Below, piece by piece: positions 59,300 to 64,000 of a stretch of DNA of 64,000 nt (positions are counted from its first letter, which is position 1; the number at the start of each line of letters is the position of its first letter). Origin of the DNA: Eopsaltria australis (lineage: Eukaryota > Chordata > Aves > Passeriformes > Petroicidae); NCBI GenBank assembly GCA_034509425.1, contig JAVTVJ010000975.1:434001-498000 (forward strand), written 5' to 3'. The notes under the pieces were generated by a model, which worked only from the letters and a program-made list of their open reading frames with translations, was not told the origin of the DNA and ran no database searches. The position numbers and the translations under genes were made by a program.

Positions 59300-59435
59300 G
59301 ATTGAAGTGTTCAAGGCCAGGTTGGACAGGACTTGGAGCAACCTGGGATAGTAGAAGGTATTCCTGCTCATGGCATGGGGGTGGAATGAGAAGAGCTTTA
59401 AGTCCCTCCCAAACCAAACCATTCTGTGATTTTAA
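59300..59435 (+). mobile_element. CR1 LINE extreme 3' fragment, plus
   Basis: AGTGTTCAAGGCCAGGTTGG, CTTGGAGCAACCTGGGATAG and TTTAAGTCCCTCCCAAACCA then AACCATTCTGTGATTTT. Confidence 0.92.
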
Positions 59436-60204
59436 GCCTGATTTTAGCACAAGAGTAGCCTTCAAGAGATGGCCCAAAATCGGGGCCTACCCATTGCAAT
59501 CAATTCTAACAAGAACATCAATTTGTACTGGGTTTTTAAGGCTTTATTAGACTGCAGAGGTTTGGACATCTAAATTAGTACAGAGTTCTTTACAGATTTT
59601 CAGCCAATGGCTGTGATTAACATCTTCATTAAAAAAATTTTACATGGATTAAATTCAGACACTACCATTCTGCTCCACAGTGTGACTGCCTAGAAATTGG
59701 GCCACACAGGATGATTCATAAAGTTTAGATACCAGAATAACATCCTCAGGCAAGAATAATTTGATTTCCCCCCTCCCCTCAAACATGTTGCCATAGATTT
59801 TCCTAAATGTTTTACAAACAGTTATTAAAAGCACATTGAGAATCTGAATTCCCTGTGGGCAAAATGTTTTTGTACTTAACTTTCATTTAATTCAAGAAAA
59901 AAAATCCCATCTGGTTGGAGTTGCAGCGAAACATGGGAAAATCCTTACCCAGCTATCACAACAACTACCATGTGAACCCACAGATTGCTCATGGGTTCAC
60001 CCCATTCCCTCTGGGGCTGGGCAGAGCCAACTTTGGCTGTGGGAACCCTTCAGGGATCAGGAAAAGGCAAAGCTTTGGGGGGCTCAGACGTTTCCCCCTT
60101 CCCAAGGTGGGCTTTGCTGGATTCCGGGAGTGTCCTGGGCCTGTCACTCCGTGGGTCATTGGGTATTTGTACAGTGGTGGCCCTAAACAGACAATTTTAA
60201 TCAT

Positions 60205-60310
60205 AAAATCATTATGGAATGGTTTGGGTTGGAAGGACCTGAAGCTCATCCCATTTCACCCCTGCCATGGGCAGGGACACCTTCCCCACCCCAGGGTGCT
60301 CAGGGTGGTG
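60205..60310 (-). mobile_element. CR1 LINE extreme 3' fragment, minus
   Basis: ATTATGGAATGGTTTGGGTT, GGAAGGACCTGAAGCTCATC and CTGCCATGGGCAGGGACACC; truncated soon after. Confidence 0.88.
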
Positions 60311-60379
60311 TTAAACAAGGAGCAGGTGCTGTGGGGCTAAATATTCAAAATGTTCTTCCTTAGAGCAGCCATCAGAGAC

Positions 60380-60900
60380 ATCAAAACCACCTCAGCACTA
60401 ATTTATTGAGATTCAAAATATGCATTTATCAGCTCGTGCTTTTAAATAGCTTCTAACTGAGCAAATAGATGGGAATTTAAAAAAAAAAAAAATACAAAAC
60501 CCCAACACTCACCACCCCCTTTCTAATCTCCCTTCCCTTAACGGCCCCGTAAATTTTCAATGTCATATTCCTGTGCACGGCTGCCCTTAATCTGACAGTG
60601 TCACAGGGATCTATCTTCATTTTCTCACTCTTTTCATAATCTAATCCTCAGCTCTAACATGCAATTAGTGCCCTCTTCGCCCCCCGCATACCAAGCAGGC
60701 TGATTGCTACAGCTTTCCCTGTGCAATCCATTTAGCCCCGCGCCTCATAATGAATATGTACATTTGGAGGACCTCGCCGAGGAGGGTCACAGGCAATCAA
60801 CCTTGAATTCAATTATGCGAGTCAAGGTTAATGACTCGGCGCAGTGGTCAGAGGCAGCGAGGCTCCCGCAGATTAAATCAGGCTGTCACAGCTGCCAGTG
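60380..60900. promoter_or_regulatory. Candidate enhancer block
   Basis: Repeat-free stretch with ACTAATTTATTGAG, CAATTAGTGCCC, CCTCATAATGAATATG, TCACAGGCAATCAACC, CAATTATGCGAGTCAAGG and GATTAAATCAGGCTGTCACA (TGTCA half sites). It keeps several CpGs (CCTCGCCGAGG palindrome at about 60771). Texture-based call. Confidence 0.35.
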
Positions 60901-61105
60901 CCGCGTGCCGGCAGCGCGACAGCGCCGGGACAAGGTGCTGGCACTGCCAGACCCCATTGTCCGGCTGTTCCCCGGCCCCTAATGGGATCAGGCAGCGGGA
61001 AGACAGGGCTGGGAGGGGGCACGGGGTGTCTGTGCCCTGCTGGTGCTCCCGTGCGGGCGTGGGGACAGCGCTGCCACCCCGGCAAGGGGCGCTGACCGAG
61101 GGTTA

Positions 61106-61216
61106 CTCTGCAGCAGAAACCCCAGACTCCAGCCCTGTCCCACCCCGAGGGTTTCTCACAGGACAAGGCTTTTCCTCTGCAGCAGAAACCCCAAACTCCA
61201 GCTCTGTCCCACCTTA
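61106..61216. repeat. Direct duplication, 69-bp offset
   Basis: CTCTGCAGCAGAAACCCC(A) ACTCCAGC(C/T)CTGTCCCACC occurs at 61106 and again at 61175. Confidence 0.85.
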
Positions 61217-61949
61217 TGGTCCCTGCCCTCCGGGAACCCCACAATCACACACTGGGTTAGGCTGGAGGACCCACAGGAGCTTGCCTGCTCCCTGTTCATC
61301 CCAGAGCTCACAGCACAGGATTGTGCCCAGACAGCAACACCCAGCATGGCCCGGGTCCCACACGGGTGGCTCTGGGGCTCTGTGCCCTCTCCAGCCATGC
61401 CAGGGCCCAGCACCAGCTGCAGGTGCCACCAGCATGCCCAGCCCGTGGTGGGACCTGCCAGGAAGGGATGATGCAGCCTTCTCCTGGGCCGGCACACAGT
61501 GAGTTTCTCCAAGCGCAGTCCTCACCCTCGGTCACCCCACGGACTGATAATGCTGTTTCAGGACAACTTCCCAGCTGGAGTTTAAATGGCACCCATTTCT
61601 CTTTTATTTTGTCTCTCAGGAACAGAATTTTCTGGTTTGCTCCAGGACTAATGATGGTGTGAAAGGGCTTAGCATAGGCTGGAGCTGGGCTTTGGTAGGG
61701 GACTGCAAACACTGAATTGATGACACATTTCCATACCCACCAGGGCCCAGTTGCACCCTGTGGCTCTGGGGTGTCCCAGCTGGCCTTTAGTACAGGGCAA
61801 AAGGTGTTTTGTGCAACGTGTTCACCCCAAACAGAACCAGAATCCAAGGGAATTCCTTCCAGAAAGGAGGGGAGGGGTAATGCCAGTGTTCTCCACAGCG
61901 GGATACTGGGACCAGTGCTGGCTGTGACTCCAGCCTGGCTGCCCCCTCC

Positions 61950-62090
61950 TGTCAGGGACTTGTGCAGAGCCACAAGGTCCCCCCTGAGCCTCCTTTTCTG
62001 CAGGCTGAGCCCCTTTCCCAGCTCCCTCTGCCACTCCTGGTGCTCCATTCCCTTCCCTGGACACTCCCCAGATTTACATGTTGGATTTCA
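61950..62090 (-). mobile_element. CR1 fragment, minus
   Basis: TGTGCAGAGCCACAAGGTCC then CCTGAGCCTCCTTTTCTGCA. It covers the same internal CR1 segment as 23,335-23,480, further from the 3' end than most copies here. Confidence 0.75.
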
Positions 62091-63373
62091 GGCAGTGCAG
62101 GGATGTTCAGTCCTGGCCCCACAGGATCCTGCCCTCCCTGGGCACAGAGGGACAAAGCCCCTGGAAGACCCAGCCCTGCCTCATCCTGTCCATCCAAGGC
62201 TTCCCATGGGGCTGCACACTGAGGAGGGAGTTATTTAGTAGTGCAGACAAATTAAAAACATAAATAACCTTCAACTGTCGGAATCTTTTCAATAAAAACA
62301 AATTATGGGGTTTATGTATGTAAAGCAGTTTCACTTGGTGTGAGGAATCTTTTACAGGTGATTTATGCTGTTATTAAATATGGGGCAATTTTTAGAACTA
62401 AATCACTGCTGTCATTTGGGGAGCATTACATTGTATTTAACACAAATTCCTAATGAATGTCTTTTTCAAAATGTTCTTCCAAACATTAGAACATTTAGAA
62501 CATTTAGCTTAGATTTAAAAGAGAAACCCCTTTTTCTGAAAAAGATAATTTTGTTTATTTTGTCTTCTTTTCCTTCCTTTCCATTGGGAGAAAAAATTGG
62601 AGAGGGCAAAAGAACAGCTTCAGTTCTTATAACTGGGCTGGGCAGAGATGCAGCCTGAGACCTGGCAGAACATTTTAATATATCCAAATTCCCGTGCTCA
62701 GGTGGGCATCCATGACCTTCCAGCAGGCGCTCATCCCTCTCCACACTGCCTAGTGCCAGCAAGGCTGTGCCTCAGGAGATGGAGATGTGGAATATCCTCA
62801 GACATTCCTTGCTAAAAGCTGAGGAATCTTCTGGGTTTATCTGATTTTTCTCAGTGTCTTTGCAACCAAGGTGTTCAGCACTTGGATGTGCAGGGCTGGA
62901 AGGCTTGGCCATCCCAGGACAACCCTGGGAACTGGTCCTGGGGAAAAGGGCATCTTTATTTTTATATTTATATTGACATCCCAGCTGTCACCTCTGCAAT
63001 ATCAGAGGAGAGGGGAGAGCCCCTTGAGTGGGGTCAGAGCCAAAACAGCTCCAGGCTGGGGCTGCTCCATCACCTCCTCCACGCCCCGATGGCGGAGACC
63101 ACCATGGACCCACTGCTGGGCTCCCCACCATGATGGGACACTTTTAATTGTACTGGTAATTAATGCAGGAGTTGTGAATTGCTGCCTACAAACAGTGATT
63201 AAAAGGGAGGATAAAATACAGAGAGACAGGCTTAAATCCCTTCCTGCTACTTAGAAACTGGATAAAGTTTCTGGAGATCTGCTCAGCTCTTCCATCAGTA
63301 ATTGAACATCCAGAAATCAGCTCTGCTGGACGAGAGGAACGAGCCTGTGAGTGCTGCAGTTCAGCCCTGGAAA

Positions 63374-63430
63374 TCTGGGACAGAATTAAACTTCCAGTAC
63401 ATTTGGGACAGAATTAAACTTCCAGAACAA
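63374..63430. repeat. Tandem duplication, about 28-bp unit
   Basis: TGGGACAGAATTAAACTTCC occurs twice in succession, with short differing flanks. Confidence 0.85.
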
Positions 63431-64000
63431 AATATTTGGGTGAGATCCCATGGTCTGTGCCGAGGCTGAGGGGTTGGAAAGCAGGAAATTCCTGGGGATT
63501 CTCCTCAAACAGGAACAGTTCCTGCAGGTGGTGGTGGAAAGTTCAGAGTAAAGATCAAACAGAAGAAAAGCAGGGAAGTGCTGTGGGCTCTGCTCGTGGA
63601 GAGGTGACAGCTGGCATTAGGGGAAGGCTTTGTTGGTGTCCAGTGTGATTTGTCTGACACACAGATTCCATAACAGCCCACAGAGACACCTCTCAGGTGT
63701 TCCAGGATTTGCATGAGTGGCTCCAGGGTGCAGGGAGCCTCTAATGAGGATTCACAAATCCCCTGCTCCGGCACGGACACCTCCCGTTATTTCAGCTCCT
63801 GAAAAGCAATTTTGGCCAAAGCCATAACATCACATTAGGAACAAACAGCAAATAGAGGCTTGCTCAGGAGGGGCAGCGTGACAGGAGCAAAGTGACAGGA
63901 ACATTTCTGAAGGGCTGGCACAGCCCAGCTCAGAGCAGATCTGTGGGCTCAGGGAAATCATGGAAAATCTCTGCCATGGCTGGGTTGAAATTGTGGAGAA

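Larger units (their letters stand above)
32560..64000. other. Gene desert downstream of SHOX2
   Basis: No reading frame here shows a recognisable protein family. The longer frames run through CR1 copies or GC-richer unique sequence and lack splice-linked partners. The stretches 32,560-35,580, 38,860-40,970, 41,850-45,370, 45,490-51,820, 52,000-54,560, 56,540-59,300 and 62,100-64,000 hold unique sequence with CNE-like AT-rich blocks listed separately and short repeats. In other amniotes the SHOX2 flank on this side is a desert with limb and heart enhancers; that role is inferred here. Confidence 0.7.

Noticed and set aside
61308..62048. 246-codon minus-strand frame
   Set aside because: It partly overlaps a CR1 fragment and a local duplication; there are no recognisable motifs.
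1..64000. tRNA, rRNA or snoRNA genes and endogenous viral sequence
   Set aside because: No cloverleaf-type A/B box pairs, rRNA segments, retroviral LTR pairs or viral gene motifs were recognised by eye. A covariance-model or repeat-library search could still find short ones.

Overview
The window looks like bird genomic DNA, most likely from a songbird. The grounds are short, 5'-truncated CR1 LINE fragments with the avian 3'-end sequence (about 20 copies seen), vertebrate split genes with GC-rich CpG-island promoters, and no SINE families of mammalian type. The order RSRC1-SHOX2, head to head, matches the amniote locus that is on human 3q25.

Left part (1-24,036, minus strand): the 5' part of RSRC1 (SR-related splicing factor, SRrp53). 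I can place a non-coding first exon ending at 24,036, coding exon 2 (22,988-23,182) and coding exon 3 (20,142-20,267). Positions 1-20,141 are then inside intron 3, which runs off the window. That intron has several AT-rich, homeobox-motif-rich blocks that look like regulatory sequence for the neighbour, a 100-bp alternating tandem repeat (16,612-17,300) and few transposons. Intron 2 ends in a roughly 77-bp minisatellite (20,268-21,254), each unit of which repeats a near copy of the exon 3 splice acceptor.

Centre (23,600-27,550): a very CpG-rich block shared by the divergent RSRC1 and SHOX2 promoters. SHOX2 (25,745-30,187, plus strand) is complete in five coding exons and encodes a 290-residue paired-like homeodomain protein with a C-terminal OAR motif. 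It has a TATA box, an 11-codon upstream ORF ending 3 nt before the start codon, a perfect palindromic homeodomain-dimer site in its promoter, and a GC-AG last intron.

Right part (about 32,500-64,000): no convincing protein-coding gene. It is a gene desert with scattered CR1 fragments, small tandem repeats and several unique AT-rich blocks that are candidate SHOX2 enhancers. A second, unassigned CpG-rich block lies at 31,620-32,440 just beyond the SHOX2 coding region.

The most unusual structure is the array of decoy splice acceptors directly in front of an exon of a gene whose own product takes part in 3' splice-site use. All exon limits were read by eye from splice signals and reading frame; conservation, expression and repeat-family names could not be computed here.
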